A stretch of 64,000 nucleotides of DNA from Undaria pinnatifida (Eukaryota > Sar > Phaeophyceae > Laminariales > Alariaceae), in NCBI GenBank assembly GCA_012845835.1, contig JABAKD010000025.1, positions 5,092,319 through 5,156,318 on the forward strand, given 5' to 3'. The notes under the pieces are model-generated. The model was not told the DNA's origin. It searched no databases and worked only from the letters and a program-made list of their open reading frames with translations. A program made the translations under genes and the position numbers. Shown one piece after another: positions 49,757-62,470 of the stretch (its first letter is position 1; every line of letters starts with the position of its first letter).

Positions 49757-49990
49757 CTTCCACAGCTGTCAGATTTTATCCCCCTCAAAAACGGGTTTTA
49801 TAGTTCCTCGCACAGACTGCCTAACATCACCCTGTTGTCCCTGATAGCTACACTGTAGTTGCAAGGGGAGTCGCCGACCTACATCCTTAATGAGGACAAA
49901 CAATCCATAATACATACGCGCGATCGGAGTATCACACACAGCTTGCAAAGATGAGTTTCGACAAAATCTTCGATCTCAGAGCTGGAGTGC
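49757..49990. mobile_element. MITE family C, full copy
   Basis: From CCACAGCTGTCAGATTTTAT to GATCTCAGAGCTGGAGTG. Homology to the 30-kb copy continues about 100 bases outside (CCAGGCCCCCACGTCC), so the mobile unit may be larger. Confidence 0.82.
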
Positions 49991-50084
49991 ATTTTTATAA
50001 TATACGACATACATATTGTTTTTCTCCACTATTATAATGGTTGGTGTTGTATTTTATAAAAATATTTTAATACAACAAAGTATT

Positions 50085-50527
50085 CAGATAATTATTGGTA
50101 TGCCAATTGGTTATGCATGATAGGTAACATAATACAATGTAATCTTACGTTAGGTTTTGATTTATGAAACTTGCTAAAAAAGACGGGCGATCGATTTAGT
50201 ACGCAGCTTGCAAAGATGAGTATCGACCCTAAGTCGTCGACAGCTGACGTCGTTACAATATTTTATTAAATTCGGGAGCCGTTGTATTGAAATTATCAAT
50301 AATAGTCAGATAATTATTGGTATGCCAATTGGTTATGCATGATAGGTAACATAATACAATGTAATCTTACGTTAGGTTTTGATTTATGAAACTTGCTAAA
50401 AAAGACGGGCGATCGATTTAGTACGCAGCTTGCAAAGATGAGTATCGACCCTAAGTCGTCGACAGCTGACGTCGTTACAATATTTTATTAAATTCGGGAG
50501 CCGTTGTATTGAAATTATCAATAATAG
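50085..50527 (+). repeat. Perfect 222-bp tandem duplication
   Basis: 50085-50306 and 50307-50527 read identically as far as I can compare. Each includes CAGCTTGCAAAGATGAGTAT and a CAGCTGACGTCG stretch related to family C. Confidence 0.95.
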
Positions 50528-51430
50528 TAGTGTTGGTAGTGTCGGTCACCCCGGTGGTCTTCTAGTGGTTACCTGGAACGCTACTATTGATAATATATAG
50601 GGTTGGCTCTAGACTTCGAACCTCGCGTGGGTCGGATTTCAGAGTTTATGTGCAAACTTCAAAAATCAAGGGGATCAAAAAGTTACTGCTGAGAGCGCCT
50701 ACAAATAGCAGCGTGGGTAGGCGATTCTTTGCGAGTCAACGAGGGGGAAGGAAGGGTTGGAATGTTCTCGCGGTAAAACTAAAGGCACGTACCGTAGTGG
50801 GGAGAGGGGAGGAGAGGCTGCTTAGTGACCCCGGATCTGAGTTACGTGTACGGAAGGAAAGAGCAAGAGGAATCGCAAAGATAGTAGATGTGGGATTATA
50901 TTTTCGGTCCACAATTCATATACCACAAGACATAAGACAGTTATAAATATCTCGGCTAGTAATTCGTCTTGGAATCGCTTGATTGTATGGCCCTGCTTCG
51001 CTCTCAACAGCGCTCCCACGTGGAACATGCCTGCCTAGACCCTTCCCTGGGAGAACCTCTCCGGCGGCCTTCTTTACGTCCCTTGCTTTCTTCTCCTTTA
51101 TGTTCTTCGGGACCGCCCCAACACGAAATTCAAGACAAAATCTTCAGCACCGCTCCAAGATAAATATCCCCACACAAATTTCAATATATATCCCACATGA
51201 AAATTATAAGACGTTGTTTCTGCGAGAAGTTGAAAAGAGTAAAAAGCGATCCTCAAAACTCGAGTCAGAGTAAAAAAGAGTCAGGCATGAGCAAGTGAAG
51301 CAGTAGGCTGTAGTCCTCAGATCCTGAAGAAAGCCAGGTCCGTCACGTCTATCTGCGACTCTGACACCTGATGCCTTGAGTTCGTGCAGCGGCTCTTCAT
51401 GCAGGAGTCTAGAGGTCTTCAGAGCAGATG
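50528..51430. other. Geneless stretch
   Basis: AT-moderate sequence with one 119-codon plus-strand open frame at 50587-50946 that matches nothing I know. No repeat recognised. Confidence 0.4.
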
Positions 51431-52510
51431 GATTGCAGTCACGTCGAAGTCGCTAACAGTGCGAGCAGATGATCAACGACGGAACAAGCGCGATAACGGA
51501 CACGGCGGACACAGCAGTGCCAAACGGGCCACGGGCTAGTAGAGGGACTCACAGATTACTTCGCTTTAATTATTTATTTGTATCAAGGGGTAGCATCTAG
51601 GCGATTCCTTTTCCCTTAAATCCTCGTTACTAGACTTGCTACAAGAAAGCGAAGACTTTCCCGCACCGAGGAGATCCCTCATGCCCCTGTCCACAGACAG
51701 ACCCTTCGCGTTGCACTTTTCGGCACAGTCGCCACGCGTCGTATTTCCGATCCTGGCGCTGCCGCGCTGAAACACCCCCCCTGCCCGACGCATAACGACC
51801 GTGGGTGCAAAGTGAGCATCCCGGTGACGGCCCAGAAACAACGGGGGCTTTCCATCCACCCAACCCTTTGTTCATCCTCAGTTCTCCGCCACTGCAGCAC
51901 CCCCTGAGGCCGATGCATGTGGGCGCCGGTGCCAAGTGGGCATTCGGCGACTAACATATTATCAGTAGTCTGCACCCTTTGACGGTGCCGATCTGGAACT
52001 GCGGTTCGAAGAGCGGCAGTCCTGGGCATTTTCCTGAAAATGGAGACGATGTCCTCCTCCTACCGCGCCGCTTAACGCTCCCACAAATCCCCCAACGCCC
52101 TGGGTGGATTCTAGCCACGTCGAAGTTGCTAACGGTCCAAGCAGATGATCAACGACGGAACAAGCGCGAAAACGGGCAGGGTGGGCACATCAGTGCCCAA
52201 TGGGCCACGGGCTAGAAGAGGGACTCACAGATCACTTCGCTTTAAATCTTCATTTGTTTCAAGGGGTAGCATCCAATGACACTGGGCAAATCATCCCTTT
52301 GTTCCTCGTTACTCGACTTTCTACTAGAAACCGAAGGCTTTCCCGCACCGGAGAGATTCTTCATGCCCCTGCTTGATAAAGCCGAAGGAGCTTATCAAGC
52401 TTACCTCCTGTTCACAGACAGACCCTCTGCGTGACACATATCAGCACAGTCGCTTCGCGTCGTATTTCCGATCCTCGCGCTGCCGCGCTGCAACACAGAT
52501 GGCCGTTCCC
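51430..52510 (+). repeat. Direct segmental duplication, spacing about 670 bp
   Basis: 51440-51780 and 52115-52500 share GATGATCAACGACGGAACAA, AAGGGGTAGCATC and GTCGTATTTCCGATCCT. The second copy has an inserted GATAAAGCCGAAGGAGCTTA piece with an inverted end. Confidence 0.88.
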
Positions 52511-52779
52511 ACGCTAAATTCACGATTAAAAGTGCCGATAAACACAATCAAGCACATAAAGCTTGTTTGAATACGTAATACGTGCACGTTTATTTTGCAC
52601 ATATCACATCATGACACGCTGTTCGTAGACTACAATTGGACGTTTAACTTGCATCTACCTGTTTCTTCTGCACCAATATAAAAAAAAACACAACCACACG
52701 CACGCAGCTCTTAGAGCTACAGCAGCAGTAGTATGTTGCCGTCGAGCACGTATCACAAGGACAGAATAATATTACAAGA

Positions 52780-53045
52780 CTAGGGGCTGTTACAGACACA
52801 GGCCACCCTTTGCAGGTCTCTCTACTATGCAGGTTCCACGTTGGTCACTCACTTGTATTAGATAAGCTCTTGCATTAGTCCACACGCCACAGATGAAGTG
52901 GACGCGTGCAAATCCGTGAAGCAAAACCATTATCCCTTTTTCTTATACGTATACGCCTTCAAAGGCATGTGAAACCCCTTTATATAACTTCAAGATCTAA
53001 ATGTTCACCTTGTTGGGCTTCCAGGGCAATACCATGACACTAGCC
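52780..53045 (+). repeat. Dispersed repeat, copy without TRIM
   Basis: Runs from GGGGCTGTTACAGACACAGG through ACACGCCACAGATGAAGTGG to GCTTCCAGGGCAATACCATG. It is the unfilled partner of 53385-54415. Confidence 0.88.
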
Positions 53046-53384
53046 CACCCTGATGAGCCGTATGCGCAGAAATATGGAAGATTCGGGGAAGCATCGGTTC
53101 CACGATCTAGAACATGACTCGAAGATTCATGACTCGAAGATTCGGCTCTTCAAAACCTACTCCCACACCTTTACCCTGCGAGTACACAGCAGATTTACGT
53201 TTTGTCCTGCATGGAATAACCGTACCCCGATAACATCAATCGGTTCGCTTATTTTAAGCTCGTTTTTGCGCGTCTGGCACCGCCTTTCGAGGCATCTGTG
53301 CAACATAACGTTCGATTTACATGGCCCGGAGTAGATCCCTGCGGCGTTCGCGTTTCCGGCCCTGCCGTCGACGCCATGTATTAT

Positions 53385-54415
53385 AAGACTTGCGGCTGTT
53401 ACAGACACAGGCCACCCTTTGCAGGTCTCTCTACTATGCAGGTTCCACGTTGGCCACTCACTTGTACTAGATAATCTCTTGTATTAGTCCACACGCCACA
53501 GATTAATGTTACAAGGCTTAGTTTGGGTAAGCTATTGGTTAACCTTTCGCAAGTGGTCAAACGGACTAATACTCCACTAAAATCCTTAACAAATGGCGTC
53601 GTCGACAGACCATGGGTTTTTGGGTCGTGGGTTCGATCCCCACATCCACCATAATAAACTTTTTCAGATTTTCCCATGGCGAACTTGAAAAATACTCTCC
53701 CCGGTATACCCAGGAAATGAAACGGCTTGGACATATTGACAGGTCCGCCCGTATATCCGGCCGACCTGCTATCCCGCCGTTTCAGGGGGGGAGAGTGTTA
53801 TAAGGCTTAGTTTGGGTAAGCTATTGGTTAACCTTTTGCAAGTGGTCAAACGGACTATTACCCCACTATAGTCCTTAACAAATGGAGTGTTATAAGGCAT
53901 AGTTTGGGTAAGCTATTGGTTAACCTTTTGCAAGTGGTCAAACGGACTAATACCCCACTATAGTCCTTAACAAATGGCGTCGTCGACAGACCATGGGTTT
54001 TTGGGTCGTGGGTTCGATCCCCACCATCCACAATAATAAACTTTTCAGATTTTCCCCATGTCGAACTTGAAAAATACTCTCCCTGGTACCCCAGGGAATG
54101 GAACGGCTTGGATAAATGACAGGTCCGCCCGTATATCCGGCCGACCTGCTATCCCGCCGTTTCAGGGGGGGAGAGTGTTACAAGGCTTAGTTTGGGTAAG
54201 CTATTGGTTAACCTTTCGCAAGTGGTCAAACGGACTAATACCCCACTAATTCCTTAACATGAACTGGACGCGTGTAAATCCGCGAAGAAGAAGCATCGTC
54301 CCCTTTTTCTTATACGCACATGCCTTCAAAGGCATGTGAAACCCCTTTATATAATTTCCAGATCTAAATCTTACGCCTTGTTAGGCTTCCAGTGCAATAC
54401 CATAACAACAACACA
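53385..54415 (+). repeat. Same dispersed repeat, interrupted by a TRIM array
   Basis: Left part 53392-53506 and right part 54260-54410 align end to end with 52786-53034. The interruption is exactly the TRIM array. Confidence 0.9.
53507..54259 (+). mobile_element. TRIM retrotransposon array: four LTRs, two interiors
   Basis: LTRs of about 85 bp at 53507-53591, 53796-53880, 53888-53972 and 54176-54259 start TGTTAYAAGG and end CCTTAACA. Interiors 53592-53795 and 53973-54175 begin AATGGCGTCGTCGACAGACC (primer site starting TGG) and end with the polypurine tract AGGGGGGGAGAG against the LTR. LTRs 2 and 3 are separated only by AATGGAG. Target repeat TGAA/TTAA inferred from the empty copy. No coding capacity. 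Confidence 0.92.
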
Positions 54416-55600
54416 GCCCAGCGCACTCAGCCCTCAAAACCTCATATTATGTACCGGAATACCTCAAGGTATACGTGTGTATTGCTTGCTGTGTACTCGT
54501 ATTTTTGCTTACTTCATTGATAGTCCTCCCTTGGTCCTTTTCATGCCCCCCCCTCCTCGCAAATTACACCCGACCCGTACTGCCGATCAGCACGTGACAT
54601 CGCCAGCAAGCACACAGCGCATCACAGGGCTTCAGCTCTGCACAAGTAGCCCTTGGCATTATCAAATCGCTAGTTGCACTAAGTCGTGGACCTCTTCCTT
54701 CTGCCCCCTTCACATTTTGTAGTTATATATTTTTCTTGCGCGACCGTAGCGGGCGGCGTCAGCCGCCCGCGGAGCGGAGCCCTTCCTTGTACACATGATA
54801 TAGTATTTATTTCGAAAAATGAAAAATACGCTTCATTCAGCTGTGAGATCGACCAAAAAGTATTTTTTGATCAAAACTCAGCTTTGCAAGCTGCGTGTGA
54901 TACTTCGATCGCGCGTGTTACGGGGTGTGTATACCGTCGCGAAGGATACAGGTCGGTGACTCCCCTGCTAATGCCAGGGTCAACAGGACTGTCATAGTTT
55001 ATTGTATGCCCCCCCAAAAGGGTTCCAGGCACAGGCACGCTTCTTCCCTCAGTCCCCTTTATGCACTTACTTGCTGTGCCCTCTATGTGTCTAATGTAAC
55101 CCTATTCATTTTTTGCTCTATTTTGCTTTATTTTCCTTGCCTTTCTTTTCTTTTCTTCCTTATTCACAACGACAACAACAATCATGATGATAGACCGGTT
55201 CCATCGGTCACGGCACCATCGGTATAAACCCCAACTACGGAGGTCATCCTCTTTTTAAATGCAGCCGCTTTTGTTTAGGACACATTACCGTAGTTGGATG
55301 TGGGATCGTACTGATTGTATCTCTGTCTGGTAGTTTGTGACCACGGCAGTAGCAGAGCTCGTCTCTCTAGGAGGCATCGGCACGGACACCGGTTGTCCTT
55401 GATGTAGATGGATGGGTGGAAATATCAGCTTTATGCGAAGAACACACACGCTGAATGTGGGGTTGTGCTTTCGAAATAAAACGGTTGTGAGGCCGCCGAT
55501 CGTAAAAGGAAGGTTTTGTTGATTTTTGCCATGCCTCAGTTGGGAATCTCTCGTTCCTCGCTCCTCCGGTCTGAACTCGTTCCTCAAGTCGCTCCTCCTA
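54416..55600. other. Geneless stretch
   Basis: Contains a perfect 9-bp hairpin GCGGGCGGC-GTCA-GCCGCCCGC near 54750, a partial family C MITE (54838-54995) and an inverted relative of the 34100 segment (55330-55450). Confidence 0.6.
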
Positions 55601-57130
55601 ACCCGACAATCGGGAAAATCCTCCTGCTTTGATGACCTAACCGTTCCTCTTCACCCGATAATCGAGTCGCTTTAAACGCGATAATCGAATCATCGTCTTA
55701 TTACGGAGATCTATTGTTAACAGGGATAAATGCTTCATCATGTTGCAAAATATTCACCGGAAATGTCTCATAAGTTTCGCAATATCTCGGCGATGACATC
55801 ATGTTTTTTTGTTTTTAGTTTTGCTCCGCGACCGTAAGGCCTATGCGAACAATCCAAGCTATCGTTTACCGTTGTCGACAAAGAATTGAAAGAGTTATGA
55901 CCCCATAGGCATTAAATGACTCCTGTTAACAACGGATCTCCGTAATAGCTCGGTAACCGAGTCACTCTTAACTCGATAGTCACGTCAAGCTAAATTCTCG
56001 AGTTACTCTTCTTGACTCAATAATCGAGCCACTTTTAACTCGATAACCAAATCCCGCTTAACTCGGTAATCGAATTACTCTTCACTGGACAATCGAATTA
56101 CTCTTCACTGGATAATCGCATTACTCTTTTTACTCTGCAATCGAGTCGCTGTTCACCCTGCAACCGAATCCCTCGTAACTACTAGTCACTCGATGATCGA
56201 ATCACTTGTAACTCGATAATCGAGTTACTTTTGAACCCGAGAATCGAGTCACTCTTACCACGATAACCGAGCCACTCCTATAAACTAGATACTGGATTCA
56301 CTCTTAACTCGATAATCGAGTCTCTCCCCTACTCTTCAATCGATTATCTAGTCACTTTTACCTCGAGAATTGAGTCACGTTTAGTGAAATAATCGAGTCG
56401 CTCTTAGCTCGCAAGCTCAGTCACTCCTGTTAATTAGAGAATCAATCAATTATTCACTGTTAACTCGATAGTTGGGTCAGTCTTAACTCCATGATTGAGT
56501 CAGTTTTGTCTCGATTGATAATCGAATCACTCTTAACTCGTTAACTTGAATCATTTTTAACCCGATAATCGAGTCAATCTCAACTCGATAGTCGATTCAC
56601 CTTTGACTCAATAATTGAGTCAGTTTTGTCTCGATTGATAATCGAATCACTTTTAACTCGTTAATTGAATCATTCTTAACTCGATAATCGAGTCACTCTT
56701 GACTGGATAGTCGATTCACTTTTCGCTCAATAACCGAGTCACTCTTGTCCTAATAATCGAGTCACTCTTAGCTCGAAAATCGAGTCACTCTCAACCACTC
56801 TTCATTCGATAGTTGAGTCACATTAAACTTGATACTTGAGTCACCTTTTAACTCAATAATCGAGTCAATCTTAGCTCGATAGGCCGAGTCACTTCTATTG
56901 ACCAGATAATCGATCCACTATTAACTCTTAACTTGATAATTGGGTCAGTCCTAACTCGATGATCGAGTCAGTTTTGTCTCGGCAGATAATCGAATCACTC
57001 GATAGGTAAATAATTCTTAACTCGATAGTCGAGTCACTTTTGACTCAACAATCGAGCCACGTCTAACTCGATGATCGAGTCACTCCTGTCATCTCGATAA
57101 CCGAGCCACCGAAACTCAATAGTCGAATCA
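55600..57130 (+). repeat. Palindromic minisatellite, about 1.5 kb
   Basis: Degenerate units of about 21-25 bp built on CTCGATAATCGAG followed by TCACTCTTAA. The array is broken at 55700-55930 by unrelated sequence. Confidence 0.92.
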
Positions 57131-57149
57131 CAATCTTCCAAAACAGAAG

Positions 57150-60100
57150 TTTTTTTCTTGGCGACAGTCCCGCAGGCATGCAGTACACCAGGCCAAAACA
57201 CAACAACAGTCTACAGACGTATAACAGGATATCACGGGGTAGAAAAAAAATCAGAAGCGAAGCCGTGTAGAACCACACGGCTTCTCGATTTGGGCCACCA
57301 AAAAAGTTGCATCATCACACCAGCCAAGAGGAGATGTTTTCTTTTAGTCACAGTACGCCAGACACGCAGTGAACCAGGCCAAAATAGAACAGCCTCGTCA
57401 ACCTTCAGGCGCTGTGGGTTACATTATGCCATCAAGTTTCCTACTGTCGTAGATAGGCCTTCGACAATAATTTAGATGGGCCTTCGGACCATTACAGAAT
57501 TGTGAGACCGCGTAGAACTTCATTCGTCAGTTTCTCGCGAGATGCTTTGTTGGGATTTTTATCTGGAGAGTACCTTACCACTCATTTTGTTTTTTGCTGG
57601 CTGTATGGCCGACCCTTGATTTTCTGCTGCCGCGTTCGATTTATGCCGGCGTGGGACTTAGATGCTTGGTAGTGGGCCCTGCAGGCGGCTACGTATACAC
57701 CCGGGGTTGATTTGGAGGGCTAAGGTCTGGGTGCAATCAAATCTGAGTGGCATGGAGGTGCTAAGTGCGAAGTACTGTGTGAGCGTGTGTTGACCAATGG
57801 AACATCCCGAATATCAGCCGTTGACCAATGAAAGGCTTCCTCGAACAAATGGTAAGCTCTACTGTTTATCTGGGCCTCCACGAATGGTGCATCTTCACAT
57901 CAGCCAAAACAACACAATCACGCTTTTTTTCACGACAGCCCGGCAGACACACAGTGAATCAGGCCCAAACACAACCTCCTACACGAGACGTTTTCATATT
58001 CTGGATGCAGCTACTTGGACAAGTGACGCCGTGTAGAAGCATAGTTTCTCGCGAGTTGTTTTCGGGTTTTTCATCTGGGCCGCCGAATATGCTGTGTTGC
58101 AGCCAAATGACGACGCGTATTTTTTGTGACTGAGTGCTCATGCGTAGTTTCCAGTCCGTTTCCAAAGTTTGGCCACGTTTAGTTTCACACGAGTCGTTTG
58201 CGGGGATTTCATCTGGACCAACACCTAGCCTTTAAAGCACGCCTCATTTAGCGATAAGACACACAAGGTTAAGGCCCGTATTAAGGCACAACATCAGATA
58301 TAAGGCATGTTTTAAGGCTCGTTCTCCCACGTTTTCTCGGAAAATTACCTTGAATTCGAGTGGAAACTACCTTCATGGCGAGTATTTTGTCCAACTAATA
58401 CGACTTTAGGCAGGAATTCCCAAAAGCAATGGACAGGGGCGATGTATTTTGAAATGCGTTTTCGGCCCACAGGGAGAGATAAATTTCTTCGCGAATGTAC
58501 TAGAATCTCTACCCTATTCCTTGTTTATGGGTTTTTCGGTCTATCATACCGGCGTTATGTTTGGACACAGTAAACGGCTGTCAGGCTCGTTGCAATGCTC
58601 CAAACAGCCGTCAAGACACACCCGTTTTCGGAAAAGGGCGGTAAGGCACTTATTAAGGCATGTATCTCTCAAAGGTTAGGGCTTAATCTGGACCTCCTAA
58701 TATGTCGCACCATCACCCCAGGCAGAACATATAGGAGGTGGCTCCATGCGGGTGTTTCTAGTAGCAGGTAGGTAGATCCTGTAGGCCTCTCGAACTCCCC
58801 TTGTCTCTTCAAGGCTAGGGCTTAATCTGGACCTCCTAGTATGTCGCACCATCACCCCAGGCAGAACAAATAGGTGGCTTCATGCGGGTGTTTCTGTTAG
58901 CAGGTAGGTAGGTCCGGTAGGCCTCTCGAACGTCCCTTGGGTAGAGGAAACTTATTTTTCCACCGAGCCGTTTCCGGGATTTTCTCGTTCATCTGTGGAC
59001 TCCCTAAAGATGTTGCAACTAGCTAGCTGCGACGTCAGGCGTCCCCTGTGGCATATTAAGTGAATCTCGTCCCTGCTGAAAAAGTTTAGTGATGCGGGTT
59101 CGAACCCTCCCGAGTGAATGCTCGTGCTGCTCGCAGGGGCTTATTCTTGCGTAAAAAATGACGAGCGGAAAGCGCGAAAAAAGGGTGAGTTAGCAAAATT
59201 CGACGAATGAATATCGACGAGCGGAAATACCTGAAAAGTGGGAATACTGAACGCGATGCGAGATAAAAGTGAAGGGCATGTATGTGCCAGGCGTGAGAAG
59301 GGAAGACACCTGTGACCACGGATTGTCCAGAAGGTAGCAGAGGGTGAAACCCTCTTGCGGGTTAATAAGCTGGAGAGGGAAAGTGATGATTAAAAAACAA
59401 AACATAAAAATCAACAACGAACGGCCAGAACATACGGATTCATGCCGGTGTCCGCGCTACAATAGTAGTTGGTGCCACAGACTTCCCGAACGGTTCTTGG
59501 ACAGAGGAGTTTATCGCGAGTCGTTTCCGGAGTTTTTTCCTATAGTACGTTCGAACCTCTTAATATTTTGCAGCATCACACCAGACAGAAGACGTGGGTT
59601 GACGCCAGTGTCTCTGGCAGTAGATAAATGTTGCAGGTTTCTTGAAAGGTCCTTTCGGGTAGAGGGAATCTAGTTTCTCGCGAGTGGTTTTCCGGAATTT
59701 TTGTCTACCTGTAGACTCGCTAGCCTATACGTTGCGTCACCACCCCAGCCAGAAGATGTGGCTTCATGCCGCGGTGTCTACACCATCAGTAGGTGCTGCA
59801 GGCCTCACGAAGGGTATTGGGGTAAAGGACCCGAAGGGTGCGCCAGCTAGCGTTGGGCTGCGAAAGCAACTGAGTTAAATCGACGCACGACGCGCAAGAA
59901 AATACGTGGAAGTGTGGTGAGCTAAAGCTTTCTTTTTCCCCATCCTCCGCCGGAGGACAAAAAAAAAAAGGAAGTATAATATTTTTCTAATACATGTTAC
60001 GGTAGAGGTGAACTGTTTGTTTGTTTTTTTCCTGGGGCTCCTCACCCGAGGAGTTTTTTTTTCCTTCTAGAACGAAACGATGGCTGAATCCATGGCATAG

Positions 60101-60650
60101 GTACGTATACAAAAAAAAGCGCAGAAAAAACGCGAGTTCCAAATTTGGGCTAAGGAAACTCGTCTTTCAAAAACGAAAAAAAAAAAAAAACTATCTTTGC
60201 CGCGCAGCGTGTGTCTTCTTCCGAGCAGTTTTCCGGGGTTTTCGTCCATCTGTGGACTACCTAATATGCTACCTAGTCACGCCAGGCCGAATATTTTATG
60301 GCTTCACGCCGGTGTCTCTACCAGTGGATGCTGTAGGCCTCCTCTGGAACGGTCCTGGGGTAGAGGGAAAACAGTTTATCACGAGTTGTTTCCGGGAATC
60401 CCGTCAACCTGGTGACCCCCTGGTTGTGTTGCACGTTGCACATGCATCATGACGGCAGCCAAAGACAAAACAAGGTTTCAAGCTGGTGTCTCTATTACTT
60501 TAGTAGGTGCTTCGGGGCTCTTGAACGGTCCTCGACGAGCAGCTAGGGGAAATGTATTTTCTCTCGCGAGGCGTTTCCAAGGTTTTTCATTGGTGGACCT
60601 CTTGATAAGCTTGACGCATCACCATACCACTCAGAATATGTGGCTTCACG
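57150..60650 (+). repeat. Diverged long-period repeat field
   Basis: Blocks of about 150-200 bp recur with words TTTCTCGCGAGT, TTTCCGGGATTTT, GCATCACCCCAG, TGGCTTCATGC, GTGTCTCTA and GTAGGTGCTGCAGGCCTC, for example at 58690, 58805, 59440, 59560, 59690, 60210 and 60440. 58679-58800 and 58801-58930 are the most alike. Confidence 0.75.
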
Positions 60651-61312
60651 AAGGTGTAATATATGAATAGCAAGAGGAGATGCCGATCTATCAAACGGTG
60701 CTCGGGTACGAGCACTATCCATTATTATTGAAAAAGTCATTCGACTATGTGCAGAGTGGGTGGTAGTGTCAACCGCAAAAAGTGACGAAGAAACAAAAAA
60801 AAAACATTGTGTAATCGTATCAGCGCAGGGTTTTAAGTTGGTTTCGGCTTTTCTGACACGGTAAAACCCCAACCGATGCACACGAACACAGCCAATTGGA
60901 CCGTTTCTGCCTGTAGACGACCGACAGTCGGTTTCTCCTCCTACACGCCACATAAAGCGCGGTGCTCGGTTTCGTGGCCTCCCGTGGTTAGCTGTTCACA
61001 GTTGTTAGTTGTGGTTTGTGGCCAGTCTATACGTGACCTCAGGTTAGTTTTGAACAGGCCTACTTTTTCGTGTTTATCCGTTTTTCCGTTTTTTTTTCCA
61101 AGCACCGCGGCAGACCCGAGCTGTCCTTGACCTTACTTAGTAGGTCGTTTTCGAACAGATCTGTTTTTAGTTTTTCTCTTTTTCTCTGTTCCTTTGCTTC
61201 TTCTCTTTTCGTTCTGTTTATCCTTTTCTCCTGTTTCTTCTTCACCAGCACCAAACCCGAACCAAACAACTCCATTTAGTAGTCGACGGACAGCACACGG
61301 ACACACATGGGT

Positions 61313-61516
61313 TGATTGTACGTAACGGTCCCTCAATAGTGCCGGTTGATTGTACGTAACGGTCCCTCAATAGTGCCGGTTGATTGTACGTGACGGTCCC
61401 GCTCTAGTGCCGGTTGATTGTACGTGACGGTCCCTCAATAGTGCCGGTTGATTGTACGTGACGGTCCCGCTATAGTGCCGGTTGATTGTACGTGACGGTC
61501 CCTCTATAGTGCCGGT
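61313..61516 (+). repeat. 34-bp tandem repeat, six copies
   Basis: Each unit contains TGATTGTACGTGACGGTCCC and TCAATAGTGCCGGT, with variants CTATAGTG and CTCTAGTG. It matches the ends of family B MITEs. Confidence 0.93.
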
Positions 61517-61794
61517 TGAGGAATGGACAAAGGCTACGGTAAAAGTGGGGTACCCCCTTTTTTTCTCACTCCAGGATAGGAGCCAACTCATCGGAGTGAC
61601 TCTGTACCTCACCGACAAAAATACTTGAGGCGATTTGTTTGGCGCGCAGCTAGCCGTTCCACTGCGAATTCGTATCGCAAAGCATTAAAGCTCAAGACCG
61701 GAAAGGCACAGACAGGGGGCATTATTTCACTCGCGAGCCACTGAAAGAAGAGGTCTCACAAGTGAGCCCCATCGTCATAGCTTTTGGTCAAGGC

Positions 61795-61945
61795 CGGTCG
61801 CCCGCTATAGTGCCTGTGAAATCGCTTGGCACAGATGGAAACAACCAGTATCGGCCGTATTCGGCATAGTGCCGGTGGTTGCCGATATAGTGCTGGTATT
61901 TCCCTCTATAGTGCACACACCGGCACTATAGAGGGACCCCACTAC
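61795..61945. mobile_element. MITE family B copy
   Basis: CCGCTATAGTGCCTGTGAAA, CGCTTGGCACAGATGGAA and CCGGCACTATAGAGGGACCC give inverted CCCTCTATAGTGC-type ends. Confidence 0.7.
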
Positions 61946-62470
61946 TGTTGTAGGTAAAAATACCCGTTTAAAGCGAAGCACGCAAACAAATGCACACCAC
62001 CAGTGCAATGCCGTCTCCCTCCTATCTCCTATCTCCTATCCCAAGAAGGATGGACTATTGTATATACGAGATTCCGCCCAGGCTTCAGGCTCGGAGCATT
62101 TCGGTGTGGCGCACGCTCCTTCTTATTGCCGAACCCAGAATGACCTACTCTATACGACTAACCTTTTCACAAGTAATACAGCCGGAATCGGGGGGGGGGG
62201 AAATGAGTCCACTCTAGAATACTTTACCAGGTGTTTCGTATGCTTCCGAGAAAGGGGGGGGGAAGACAAAAAAAAAAATATACGACCTGCAACTGCCTGC
62301 GGTCTCAAGACTTTTGAAGCGCACCGATTGGTGACTTGTTGACTAGCATGCATGCATGCATGCGTGCGTGATCGCGGAAATTTTCAGTGCAATTAACAAA
62401 CAAACTCCGAGTAGGCCCACTTAAAGCGGAAAACTTACCTGCGATGACTTAAGGTATACGTATAGCCTCA
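61946..62470. other. Geneless stretch
   Basis: Includes CTCCTATCTCCTATCTCCTA and a GCATGCATGCATGCGTGCGT tract near 62348; nothing else seen. Confidence 0.4.

Noticed and set aside
50587-50946. 119-codon plus-strand frame
   Set aside because: No recognisable domain or splice context; could be chance in unconstrained sequence.
53592-53660. A functional tRNA gene
   Set aside because: Only T-arm and 3' acceptor-like part are present; no matching 5' acceptor strand or D-arm.
55600-57130. CRISPR-like array of regularly spaced repeats
   Set aside because: Eukaryotic intron-rich context, degenerate units, no constant repeat with unique spacers, no cas genes.
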